NCBI GenBank assembly: GCA_021464245.1 | Contig: JADCRB010000071.1 | Coordinates: 2,728,001-2,792,000, forward strand | From: Carallia brachiata | Lineage: Eukaryota > Streptophyta > Magnoliopsida > Malpighiales > Rhizophoraceae | Reading direction: 5' to 3' | Length of the DNA stretch: 64,000 bases | Shown: positions 13,560-27,799 of the stretch, in pieces | How the letters are laid out: the number at the start of each line of letters is the position of its first letter | Numbering within the stretch: position 1 is the stretch's first letter | Notes under the pieces: model-generated | Told to the model about the DNA's origin: nothing | Database searches by the model: none | The model's input: only the letters and a program-made list of their open reading frames with translations | Made by a program: the position numbers and the translations under genes

Positions 13560-16500
13560 ACTGTATAAACACGTAATTTATAACATGAGAAAAATATGTA
13601 ATTAATTGATAATTTATTTATTTTTTAAAAAATTTAATAAATTTTTTATAATTTAATATTTTATATCTTATATATTAATTTTATATTTACTATTATATAT
13701 TTACTGTCATTTTTTTCCTTACATAAATTGAAGAACTCTGAGTGACATGAGGTGTTTGCCTCGTCCTCGTTCTCATTGTCTACGTCCTTTGAATTTTACA
13801 CTCAGTTTGTTTTGTGAGAAAGAAGGAGAAAAGTTTAAGCATTATTATTCACACTCACATTATTATTTTATTTAAATAATTTATTTTTTCATAAATTTCT
13901 TTTGATAAATTATTATTCTTTTTTTTCGTTATTTTTTTTCTCCATATTTCTCATTAATCTAATAATTTTTTTAACAAATTTTTTTCTCATCATTTTTTTC
14001 TCATTAATTTCTTACAATTCAAACAGACCGTTACACTCTTCAACCAAGAAAAAAAAATATGTAAATGGGTTTAATACCTTGACGCAACAGTGACATAAAC
14101 TCAAAAAAAGGGGTCTTCATAAAAATTGTTGCGCACGAAAATAAAATCATAAATGTGCAAATCAATAATCACCAATTCACCATTACACAATTTACAAGTT
14201 CACGTTAAAAACATGGATGCACCTAACATTAATTTCCGGGCAACAAATAGTGATAATACGTGGCATCACCAAGGTTAGGCAGCAGGGAGTTTCCATGCTT
14301 TCTCCAGTTGTACCAAATGGATCTCCATTTTTTCTTTCCTCTCTCAAGGATCCAACGACGGGTCAGGTGGTGGAGTCAAGAGAATTATGTGGGCCCAAAG
14401 TTTCTGTCTTCTGTCCTGTGCACATGCACAGCCTGTTTTCGGGTTGAAAAAAAAGTTAGTATTTTAGTAATTAATGTATCGAATTTTATCTTGATTAAAA
14501 TTAAAATTAATATTTTTAAAATATTTTTTATTTATATATTTTAAAAGTATTAATATTTATTTAAAAAATAACATATACAATTTATTTCAAAATAAAAACT
14601 AAAATATTTTGCGCGATATATATAACTGTGCTCTTCGGGGTTTCACGTGTCCCTTTTGTTTCGCCCAGATGCCGACGATCAGCTGAAAAAGTGTGCAAGC
14701 GAAGACTGAAGACATTTGCGAATATATGTCGACCACCGTTGGTTATAGTAGAAGAAATTCAATTTTTTTAAAATAAAATTTTGAATTCACGTTTTGCAAA
14801 TAAAAAAACAGTGTAGAGAGAGTTTCCTTTCACAAAAAATCTCACAAAAATTTAAATTAGATTAATTGAATTTAATATAATTTTCAGATACTAAAATTTA
14901 ATACTAAAAAAAAGACATATGTAAACTTATTTATATCGTCTAAGATATTTTTGTAAAAAATAAAATCAATTTATGTGTTACGGAAAAGCGCAACTACAAA
15001 AGGTAACTAATGACTATCCTAAATAATTTTAGTGTTTGGTGATGCGTACTGGTTTGGAGTTGAGTTAAAAAATTTTATTATTGGGGGATTTATATTGAGT
15101 GTACAATGACAAATTTTAAATCTTGATATCATCGTTAGACGTGGGAAAGACTTCAACATACAAAGTTACAAACCATGAAAAACATTATTATGTAAAATAC
15201 AAGAGTATGCCGAGCAAGTTACTGTCCACGAAAGTGAGAAACTTGTAGGAGGTCACCACAGTATAATTAAAATCGGACTGAATCGGTCGGTTCAACCAGT
15301 TGGATCGATTTTAAATTTAGTTCAGTTTAGGTCTAAAAATAGAGGTAGACCGGATCAGTCAAAAATCGGTCAAAATTTATCAAAAATCAGACCAGTTTAA
15401 CCGATTCAATTCAATTTAAAAAATTTTAAATTATAATTTGATTCAAAATTTTGTCTGAATTATAATTAAAACTCTAATTTTAATTAAAAATTTTAATTTA
15501 ATCTTATATTAATTAAAACGTTTAATTTAATTCTTAAAACTAAAAAAATTAATATTTAACCACTATTTATAAATATTATTTTTTTTTAATTATTTTTTAT
15601 AAATATATATATATTATTAATTATCGATTCAACTAATTAAATTTTAATTCACTAATTATTATTAATTTAATAATTAATTTGATTCTGATAATTTTAAATT
15701 ATCATCGGAACATGTTGCTAAAAAAAAAACCATCAGACATGAACTTGCATTCGTTTACATCATTGCCATTATGCCCACTATGCAAAATATCTAGCACGTC
15801 ATGTCACGTACGTGCTGGATTTTATAATATCTTTTTAAAGATTTTAATTTTTAAAACTCTACAGCTTACAGATTTTTTTTTTTTTTTTGTGTGTGTGTAT
15901 AATAATGTCTAGCGGATGGTGTTTATTGTCTTTTATTGATTTGGAAACTCCGGCTGTAAAATTGGTACTAGTAGTGTTCTTTTAAGCCACGCTTATTAGA
16001 GTAGCGCGGAAGATATGGAAGTAATTTACTTGCTTTTGATTGAACGAAAAAAAAAATTTACTTTTAATTTTATTTATTAACTTTTTTTAATTATTCGAGT
16101 TTAACCAACACTTGTCTACGTTTAATGCCTTTAAAAAACAAAATTTCCATTGAACGTTCCACTGCGTCTGTTTTTTTTTTTTTTCTTCAAGTAAATGGGA
16201 AAACGGAAACGTTGTTGCAGCGACGAGCATTTTATCCATATTTAATAGAAGTGAAAACAACTTAAATAATTATAGTACAATTAATTTCAAATTATACATA
16301 TATTTAATTTCATCAAATATTTTAATAATACTAAAGTCTTAAATTTTAAACCCGACAGATTCAACGCTTAACATTAGATTACTTAATAAGATAATTTATA
16401 ACAAAAGACGAATAAACGTGTCACCCATATACTATTTTCGTAAAAAAATTGTGTTGCCCTTTTGGTTTGAACATAAAAAAGATATTATCGTAGTTACATT

Positions 16501-16740
16501 AATTATCGAATTTATATACCGAAACTAAATTTGTATCTTATTATCTTTATTCAACATTTTTTATAAAAAGAACTAATTATTGAAACATTATTGAATTAGA
16601 GTGAAACTCTTTACATATAACCATAATGTTAATAAATTTAAAATTTTTTTATTTGAGTGTGACAACTTAAAAAATACAAAGTTAAATTAAAATAAAAAAT
16701 TATATTACTAAAAAATACATAAAATTACTACTAAACTACT
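13560..16740. other. Intergenic between HPT1 and PPR, repeat-rich
   Basis: This is the shared upstream region of two divergent genes. It is very AT-rich. A segment at about 15260-15680 is built from variants of CCGATTCAACT/GGTTCAACC and resembles old MITE sequence. No gene was recognised. Confidence 0.5.
13803..14028. mobile_element. T-rich MITE, hAT-like ends
   Basis: A T-rich element of about 225 bp. It begins CAGTTTGTTTTGTGAGAAAG and ends with TTCAAACAGAC, the approximate inverted copy of its start. Internal text (TTTCTCATTAATxTCT, ATCATTATTTTTTATT) recurs at 45508-45737 and 51930-52178, so these three form one loose family. Confidence 0.45.
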
Positions 16741-16917
16741 TCCTCTCACTGTGATTGCTTTGCCATAAAAACAATTGGTGCATCTGTTAGATTCTCCGTG
16801 ACGGCGGCCTTATCTAACGGTGTAATGAAACTAGAAACGGCAGAAGAAATCATCTTCTCTTAGAGCCCAAAACCTCAATTTACAGTACACCGTTAACTCT
16901 CTTATCATTTCATTTCA

Positions 16918-19446
16918 ATGGATGGTGGGCTCTTTCCAAACAAGCCAGTCTATCCAATCTCCACTAACATGCCACCGAGCCCACACCCAAACCCACCGCC
17001 GCTGAAATTCAGCTCCGCCACGCTGCCTCCACCGCCGCCTCCTCCTCCGCCGCAACCCTCCACTTCTCCCTCGTTCCATTTGGACTCTGTTCTCCAACAC
17101 CTCCTCCATCTTTCTTCCCCTGCCAACAAAGTAAACAACACCCATTTCCCTTCTCTTCGTGTTTCTGCTGATTCTACCAAGAAACAGCTCCGGCCAACTC
17201 CAAATGGGAAACCCACCTCGGTTTCCGTTCTGGAGTTTGATATTGACAAAGAAGAGGGCCTTTCTGATGATGGGTCTCTTGAATTTTTGTCACCAAAGGG
17301 TAAATTTATGCTTAATTCGATTATCAAACAGCCTTTGGATAGCTTGGATGCCTTCTTTGATTACTGCAAATTTGATTTGCTTCGAGTTGATTTTATTGGC
17401 CTGTTGAAAGCTTTGGACTTTTGTGGCAACTGGGAAAGAGCCCTTTTGTTGATTGAATGGGCAGTCGTGCATATAGGGATTAATAATATGAAATTGGACG
17501 AACAGATTATCGAAACTATGATTAGAATTCTTGGTAAAGAGGCGCAGCATTTGACTGCATCCAAGCTGTTTGATGTCATTCCCCTTGATGGGTACTCACT
17601 GGATGTTAGGGCTTACACAACTATCCTTCACGCATATTCTTGTAATGGCAAGTATGAAAGAGCAGTGGCTCTGTTCCAGAAAATGAATGATTCGGGCGTG
17701 TCACCGACTCTGGTTACTTATAATGTCATGCTTGATGTGTATGGGAAAATGGGTAGGTCTTGGAATAAAATTACGCTTCTTTTAGATGAGATGAAAAGCA
17801 AAGGACTTGAATATGATGAGTTTACTTGTAGCACTGTTATATCTGCTTGTGGGAGAGATGGCTTGATAAAGGAAGCAAAAGAGTTCTTCGTCGGATTGAA
17901 ATCTCAAGGCTATGTGCCAGGTACAGTTACATATAATGCTTTACTTCAAGTGTTTGGGAAGGCAGGGATTTACTCAGAGGCTTTGAGCATCTTGAGAGAA
18001 ATGGAGGATAATAATTGTCCAGCCGACGCTGTAACCTATAATGAGCTTGTGGCTACTTATGTAAGGGCAGGGCTTTATGAGGAAGGGGCTGCTGTCATAG
18101 ATGCAATGACTCGTAGGGGAGTTATGCCGGATGCTGTTACTTATACTACTGTGATAAATGCTTATGGAAGAGCGGGAAAGGCGGAAAAGGCTTTAAGCTT
18201 GTTTGGCCAAATGAAGGAGTTGGGTTGTGTTCCTAATGTGTTCACTTACAATGTTGTCCTTGGGATGCTAGGCAGGAAGTCGCGATCGGAGGACATGATG
18301 GAGATACTTAATGATATGAAATTAAATGGATGTGCTCCTAACCGCATCACATGGAACACGATGCTTTCCATGTGTGGTCACAAGGGCATGCACAAATATG
18401 TAAACCATGTTTTTCAAGAAATGCGTAATTGTGGTTTTGAACCTGGTAGAGACACGTTTAATACATTAATCACTGCATATGGTCGGTGTGGTTCAAATAT
18501 GGATGCCACAAAAATGCATGAAGAGATTATTAAAGCAGGGTTTACCCCATGTGTTGCCACTTATAATGCATTCCTGAATGCTTTGGCTCGACAAGGAAAT
18601 TGGAGGGCAGCAGAATTGGCCATCGCAGACATGAAGAATAAGGGTTTCATGCCCCGTGAAACTTCATACTCGATGTTACTCCATGCTTATGCAAAGGGAG
18701 GGAATGTCAAGGGGATAGAGAGGGTTGAGAAAGAAATATATGGTGGTCAGATATATCCTAGCTGGATGCTGTTGAGAACCCTTATTCTCGTGTATTTCAA
18801 GTGTAGATCACTGGCAGGTATGGACCGGGCATTTCAGGCATTGCAAAAGCATGGATACAAACCAGATTTGATTTTATTCAATATAATGCTGTCAATGCTT
18901 GCTAAGAACAACTTGTGTGACCGAGCCCTTGAAATGCTGAATTTGATTCGCCAGAATGGGTTGCAGCCTGATCTGGTCACCCACAATAGCTTGATGGATA
19001 TGCATGCTAGACGAGGAGAGTGTTGGAAAGCAGAAGAAATACTCAAGGTGCTACAAGAATCTGGTGGTTCACCTGACCTTGTTTCTTATAACACTGTCAT
19101 CAAAGGGTTTTGCAGGCAAGGGCTCATGCATGAGGCTCTAAGGATACTATCTGAAATGACATCCAGAGGAATTCGGCCGTGTATTTTTACCTACAATACT
19201 TTCGTAAGTGGATATGCAGGACAGGGAATGTTTTCAGAAATAGATGATGTGATTGGCTACATGATCGAGCACGACTGTAAGCCAAATGAGCTAACCTACA
19301 AGATTGTGGTGGATGCTTACTGCAAAGCAAGAAAATATAAAGAAGCCATGGACTTCATATCAAAAATTAAGGATACGGATGATTCTATCCACGATCAGTC
19401 TGTGCAAAGACTTGCTTCTCTCGTTCGGGAAAGGTTGGAGTCGTAG
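16918..19446 (+). CDS. P-class pentatricopeptide repeat protein, plastid (At2g18940-like)
   Basis: An intact single-exon frame of 842 residues. PPR proteins bind organelle RNA in a sequence-specific way and help process, stabilise or translate it. The N-terminus (about 1-90) is rich in Pro, Ser and Thr with a run of nine prolines, like a plastid transit region. From about residue 150 to 830 the protein is a tandem array of roughly 35-residue repeats with the P-class look, for example PTLVTYNVMLDVYGKMGR and PDAVTYNELVATYVRAG. No C-terminal E, DYW or SMR domain is seen, so it ends as a pure P-type protein. Length and repeat layout match the Arabidopsis protein At2g18940 (about 820 residues). 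The start is the first ATG after an in-frame upstream gap and is followed by the transit-like segment. The specific RNA target is unknown. Confidence 0.93.
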   Translation: MDGGLFPNKPVYPISTNMPPSPHPNPPPLKFSSATLPPPPPPPPPQPSTSPSFHLDSVLQHLLHLSSPANKVNNTHFPSLRVSADSTKKQLRPTPNGKPTSVSVLEFDIDKEEGLSDDGSLEFLSPKGKFMLNSIIKQPLDSLDAFFDYCKFDLLRVDFIGLLKALDFCGNWERALLLIEWAVVHIGINNMKLDEQIIETMIRILGKEAQHLTASKLFDVIPLDGYSLDVRAYTTILHAYSCNGKYERAVALFQKMNDSGVSPTLVTYNVMLDVYGKMGRSWNKITLLLDEMKSKGLEYDEFTCSTVISACGRDGLIKEAKEFFVGLKSQGYVPGTVTYNALLQVFGKAGIYSEALSILREMEDNNCPADAVTYNELVATYVRAGLYEEGAAVIDAMTRRGVMPDAVTYTTVINAYGRAGKAEKALSLFGQMKELGCVPNVFTYNVVLGMLGRKSRSEDMMEILNDMKLNGCAPNRITWNTMLSMCGHKGMHKYVNHVFQEMRNCGFEPGRDTFNTLITAYGRCGSNMDATKMHEEIIKAGFTPCVATYNAFLNALARQGNWRAAELAIADMKNKGFMPRETSYSMLLHAYAKGGNVKGIERVEKEIYGGQIYPSWMLLRTLILVYFKCRSLAGMDRAFQALQKHGYKPDLILFNIMLSMLAKNNLCDRALEMLNLIRQNGLQPDLVTHNSLMDMHARRGECWKAEEILKVLQESGGSPDLVSYNTVIKGFCRQGLMHEALRILSEMTSRGIRPCIFTYNTFVSGYAGQGMFSEIDDVIGYMIEHDCKPNELTYKIVVDAYCKARKYKEAMDFISKIKDTDDSIHDQSVQRLASLVRERLES

Positions 19447-19682
19447 TTTCATACAGCAGTCCAAGTGAGGAACATTTTATTCACCACATTGTAACCTTCA
19501 ACATTGTTCTGAAAAAAAAAAAGAGTGAATTCTCAGGCTTCTTTGTAATTCTCTCCCGATATGCCTTCTTGTTGTTGGTAATATTGTATCTTTGTTGAGA
19601 CAGATCTACACTGTGTTCCTCTCCTTCTTCCACTCGGCCTTCTACAGTTCAACATGACATTATCCTTCGTACTGGCTCTAAT
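19447..19682 (+). other. 3' flank of the PPR gene
   Basis: Non-coding sequence after the PPR stop codon, T-rich and with possible poly(A) signals. It probably includes the 3' UTR. It ends where an inverted-repeat element begins. Confidence 0.4.
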
Positions 19683-20163
19683 ACTGTGTTTGGGAGGGGG
19701 GAAAGTGGGGAGAGGGAGAGGAAAGTGAAAGAATTAAGGTAAATTGTTATATTTGGAAAATGTTTGAAAAGTGAGAGAGAGGAAAGTTTCTAATTCCCTT
19801 AATTCTCTCTCAACCCCACCAAAAACAATCCTCTTAAAAATAGGAGGAAAGTTGTTAATTCTCATACTAAATTTATTAAATGACTCAATTACTCTTACAT
19901 AATTTAAAAATTATAATTTTACCTAAATAAAATATCTTAATAGAATTTGTTATGAAGGATAAAATTGTTATTGTAACACATTTTATATTCTTCTCCTTCA
20001 CTTTCCACTATTTTTCAAATAAAAGAATTTATAATTTTCTTCCCTCTCATCACCTCTTTCCAAACATTAAAGGATATAAAATATTCTCTTCCTCTAATGA
20101 TCTTCTCCTCCACTTTCTTCTCCCTCACTTTTCTCTCCCTCAAGAATTTTATCTAAACACAGT
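19683..20163. mobile_element. hAT-type MITE, about 480 bp
   Basis: The left end reads ACTGTGTTTGGGAGGGGG and the right end reads AATTTTATCTAAACACAGT, so the terminal ACTGTGTTT is inverted. The subterminal regions also pair: GGGGAGAGGGAGAGGAAAGTG on the left against CACTTTTCTCTCCCT on the right. There is no coding capacity. A clean target-site duplication is not visible, so superfamily assignment rests on the ends only. Confidence 0.6.
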
Positions 20164-22740
20164 GTAAGAGTCCATGCAGCAATGGGCAAAAACAAAAAAA
20201 TAAATTAAATTAGAAGGAAGAAGAGGAAGATCTTTGTTATCTGGGTTACAACTACAAAGGAGGCCGAAAAGCCATGCAAGAAAAATAGAGTTATTCCGAC
20301 TTAAACACGAAACCAAAAAGATGTCAACAGTTTGTTTCGAAGGGAAAGTTCTAACCGCTCGCCCGCTTATTTTCATTCTAATTCTAGGTTGAATAATATT
20401 ACAGTAATGACCAACTCACCAACGCAAGCCAAATCAGTTGGTTGGGATAGGGCGGACGGCAAATTAGACACAAGTATTGGTGAATGAGGTCATTTGATAA
20501 TTAAACTTCGCTCCAAATACTAACGTAGTTTTGTTATAGTTTATTTGTTTATTATATTTAAATCATTGGGTTAAATCGTCTTTTTTTTTCGGTGTCATTT
20601 TATATTTCTTACACATATTTTCGTCAATTTCTGTCTGAAATTCGCGTCCCCCTGGTGCAACGCAGAAAGATTTAGCCCACAATTTTTAGAGCCACCTCGT
20701 GTATGTACAAAAACAAGTTGTAATTATGACAAAAAAAAATAAAAATAAAAAATTAAGTCGTAATCGCGACCCTTAGCCCACAAGCCACAGCACTAAAATT
20801 TCCCGCGTAAATTAACAACCAAATAATATTAAGAATACAAACAAAATAATACGTTCATTAAAAATTTAATAATTCGACTCGATAAAATTTCAGTTCAAAA
20901 ATGAGCCAAGTTCGACTTTAATATAAAAGCTCATTATGCAAACGAACTAAGTTGGAATATAATGAGGCTCAACTCGTTATAGCTTAGGAATAAACTCACC
21001 AAAACTCGCTAATAAGCACATCTATAAGCTCGCTGAAGTTCATTAACAAAATTAAGAACAACTAACTTAATCCTTTGAACACTCGAATATCTTAGGAGGG
21101 GGGTTTTATTTCTACAGAAAAAATATATGGCCTAAGGGTTTTTTTTATTTAAGAGTTGCCCGAATTGCAACAAAAATTTTTTTTTTATAACAACAATTAT
21201 ACTTTCTATAATAAAAAAAGTACAATTTATTTTTTTATTAAAAAAATAACTATAGTTAAAAAAAAAAAAACCACCTTTGTTGCAGTTTAAGCAACCCTCA
21301 AACAATCAACCATTGGGCAGTGTACCTAAACCCTCACCACCCCCCCCCCCCCTTCCCCCCACTTTACTCCCATTCACTCACGATGTGAGACATTTCAACT
21401 AACTTAATCCTTTGAACTTAATGAATACTCTAAGATTAACAAAATTTAACAAGCACTCGAACATCTTAGGAGGGGGGGTTTTTATTTATAGCTGCCCAAC
21501 ACCGTCACTTTGTCACATTCGCGATTTGGGACTTTTCAAAGCAAAGTTGGGGGGGGGGGGTGTTGGGCAAACATAAATACTTGTTATCTCACATGCGTGA
21601 GCTTAAGTTAGTTAAGTTAGCTTTAAACTTCTTGTTTAAGATAATGGTTTGAGTCTCTTAAAGTTGGAGATTTTTGAGTAAGGCTGGAGTCACTTTGTAG
21701 GAGATTTTTGAGCATGGCTCAAATCTCTTTAAGTTGGAGATTACTAAGTCAATCTTGAGGTAAATTTTTTTAAGTTGAATTTAAACCTCATCTTTTAAAG
21801 TAGGAATCCACTTCGAGCTTATTAATTTATGTATTGAACCAAATCAGCGCACTTTTAAACTTGGTTTGACTTATTTGTAAATGACATGTTTTTATTTATT
21901 AATTTTATTAGTAGCAATTATTTTTTATTTTTTTATATGTGACATATTGATTAATTATTAAAAAATATATTATAAATTTAAAAAATAATTGTTTGTAACA
22001 AGTTCTTTTTATTTATTTTCACGACACCTACAAAATTCTTTTTATATATATTAAAAAAAATATATTATAAGTATATTAATTGTCTAAATTTCGAAATAAA
22101 AATCAAGGCATAATCGAAATTCTAATCTTAGTATATTCCCTTTTTGAACACGGTTTTAGTATCAATAACTTAAAACTTACTGCTTCTCTGCCTATAGTTT
22201 ATTATCCATTGAAAGTGTACGTAAAACCTAATTTTTCAAATTTGTGAGCAGAAAAACGAAAGGAAACCAAACCCAATTAACTCAAGCCTATCTGAGATAA
22301 CAAAAAGTTACAAATCCAAACTCCCAAGATTTTTCCCCCGAAAAAGAGCGTCTCGTGTGAAGAAAAACCTTAAATTGATATTTGTCTTCGTATTGGTCAG
22401 AAAATAGTAGTCAATTGATAAAAAAAATAAAAAAAATACAAAATAAAAAGAGAAATAACCCACCACCCAAGCTCCAAAGTATCTCATTTTTCAATTATTT
22501 CATATTTCCGTTTTGAGAAAGAAAAATAATTTTATTATCTATCTAAGTCTCAGATCAGACGTCTTTCTAACTCTTTAATTTTAATATTAATTAAAGCTAT
22601 TTGAAAAAAACATATAGCCAATTTCCCAAAGATTGCCCACCACTCAATTGTATTTGTGCCATCTTCGTGTGGCTACTTTTACGTAACAAATAATAAAAAA
22701 AAAAGCTGACTATTATAAAATCTTGTTAAAACCCAATCCC
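20164..22740. other. Intergenic between PPR and ZTL, with duplicated segments
   Basis: No gene recognised. A segment at about 21062-21113 (CTTAATCCTTTGAAC ... CTTAGGAGGGGGG) is repeated at about 21398-21490. A C-tract at 21340-21352 and a G-tract at 21549-21560 flank the second copy. The last 150 bp before the ZTL start probably hold its promoter and 5' UTR. Confidence 0.5.
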
Positions 22741-22876
22741 AAACCCCGAAAACCGTGTTTTTGTATTTTTTGGGTTGATTGTGCGAATTTGATTTTCAAG
22801 AACTTCAATTTCTGATTCCCTTTTGTAATTGCCGAGTTTCATGGGTTAGGATAGCTTTTTTTTTTCTATTGGGTAG

Positions 22877-25546
<2,670 letters not shown>

Positions 25547-27700
25547 TTCTGGATTCATATACCAGCCAATGTTGCAAATGGATCATCATAAGCCAGAAAA
25601 AACCTGACTACATGGAATATTTCCTGGAAATTGAGATGGAGCAACTGTTTCGGTCACAAAGAAACTCTTGCAAAACACTGCAATAGGGCGACTTTTATGT
25701 TATGAGGTTGTCCGTTAATGAATGAATTTTCTTGTACAAGGTAGCTCTGGCGCAGGACGGACTATTCATAAGGTGACTCTGAACTCTTAATACTTCTCTT
25801 TTACCTGATGTTTGTGTGAAACCACCTTTCACCACGCACAGTAGACATTCTCCTTCGTTAGATTCGCAATATATGATAGCTAGGTAGTAATTTGTATATG
25901 TAGGTTCTGTTTCTTCCATGCCCATCCTTCGTTGCATTTAACTTACGGTGTAATTTGAGCAAAAGTTGAAAGGAAAAAAAAAAAAAAAAAGAAGGTGCCC
26001 GTTTACGTTAACCTATTGCCTGGGTTGGTATGTGAAATCAGACAATTGCATCCGTCTTTTGGATTTTGAAGGTTTTATTTTAGAGTATTTGTTTCTGTTC
26101 CTGAATCGAAAGTTCTGAGGTTGGTTCCTTTCTAAGAGTAAAAACTTGCTCTGAAGCTTATCTGTATTGGTAAAATTTGCAGGCGGGCAACAGGCTAGAA
26201 CTTGCCAAAGTTGCCTTACATTAGTTTCTGTACGGAAAATTACCCGAACTATAAAAGGGAAAAATACTTTATATCGGCAATGTGGAATGGAGCTAATTTT
26301 AGGTAGGACCTGCAGTCCTGAAATTTATTTGTGCAAATGATAAAACAGAATTACAGGAAAGTTAAAACCGAACAAATACAGTCCCTCGACTGTCGCCGTC
26401 CAACGACAAATGCAGTCCTAAAAAGGTAGCATTTCCGGTAAGGTCTCAATTAAATTTGTGCCCATTTTTTTACGGGAAATTTGCCAAGGAGTTACCCTTC
26501 TACTGCGGGTACGTCATTTGCAGTCATGAAATTGATAGCATAACAGAAACTCGAGTTATCTTATTGGTTTAAATAATTAGAGTTATTAGAGTTTGATTTT
26601 TTTTAAATAAAATTTTTGGTTCGAGTTTTGTGTGTAAAGAAAATAAACATGAGAAAATTTTTATTGTTTTCTAAGTCTTTAATTAATTGAGATCTAATGT
26701 AATTTTTAAGAATCTCTTTTAAGTATCAAGATCAAGATCTGGCACGGGGGGCAAAGCTTCCACTTCAATTCCATTTTTTTGACTTTGACTTTGTGAATCG
26801 TTACCGACTATGACCATGGCTTGAAGAAAGGGAGACATCTCAGCCAAACGACTCATCGGTAAAACGAGATATTTCGCTCAACTGACAAATCAGTCGATCT
26901 CAATCCGACGTAAAACCTAAAAAAAAAAAAAAAGGAAAAAAAAAAGAATATTCACCCACCGCCATGAATTATGGTGCTTTTTTTTTTTTTTTAATCCATA
27001 AAATACGGTGTTTATTCTAGTGAAGAAGATAATTGGATTATAATTTTTTTTAGTCAGTATATAATCTTTCACCATAAAAATTTGTTTATTATTTTTTATT
27101 TTAAATAAATTTTAATTATATATAATAAAAATTTATAAACAAATTATATTTATTAAAAAATAAAAAATTAATATATAAAAATATTATAAATTTTACTTAA
27201 AATAATAAATTTAACAGTAAATTTTAAAAAATAATAAATTTAGTATTAATTTTATTTATAGTAACAACTTGAATAGAATTTATCTATTTTGATAATGTGA
27301 TACTAATTTATATAACGATCATGTTATCGAAATACAAATTTTAATAAATCTGTTATCGAAACTGACAGATTTTATTCATATAAAATTATTGTATAATAAA
27401 TTTGTTACTTTAAATAAAATTAAGACTAAATTGTTACTTTTAAAATTAATATTAAATTTATTATTTTAAATAAAATTATTAATATTTTTATATATTAATT
27501 TAAAAATAAAATAAACTAGAAATTTCGGAGGGAGCTACGTCTAAGGGCAAAGATCTAGCGACTGAGAGCGATGAGTTGGACTTTGGACTCGACAAAAAGC
27601 ACGCCAACCAAGGCTTTTAGATGCCCTTCTTCTTCGCACTTTCTCACTGTCACACACTCTCTCTTTACTCTTTCTTTGCTTCTAAGTTAGTAAACCCACC
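25547..27700. other. ZTL 3' flank and intergenic DNA
   Basis: The first few hundred bases are probably ZTL 3' UTR. The rest is AT-rich with A/T runs and no recognised gene. A foldback sits at 27080-27520. CT-rich sequence at about 27640-27780 is probably the 5' UTR of the next gene. Confidence 0.5.
27080..27520. mobile_element. AT-rich foldback MITE, about 440 bp
   Basis: Begins GTTTATTATTTTTTATTTTA and ends with TTAAAAATAAAATAAAC, its near inverse, with further inverted similarity inward (AATAAATTTAACAG and related text). Non-coding. Ends are approximate. Confidence 0.45.
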
Positions 27701-27799
27701 AACACCAAAATCTCTCACTTTCCCTTCCATTTTCTCTCACTTTCCTTTCATTTTGTTTTTGGGTTTTTTGTTGTTCTTTCCTGTGTGTTTGAGGGGACA

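Noticed and set aside
16950..17327. Gly/Arg-rich minus-strand open frame
   Set aside because: It is the antisense shadow of the Pro-rich PPR transit region; codon pattern and homology support the plus strand.
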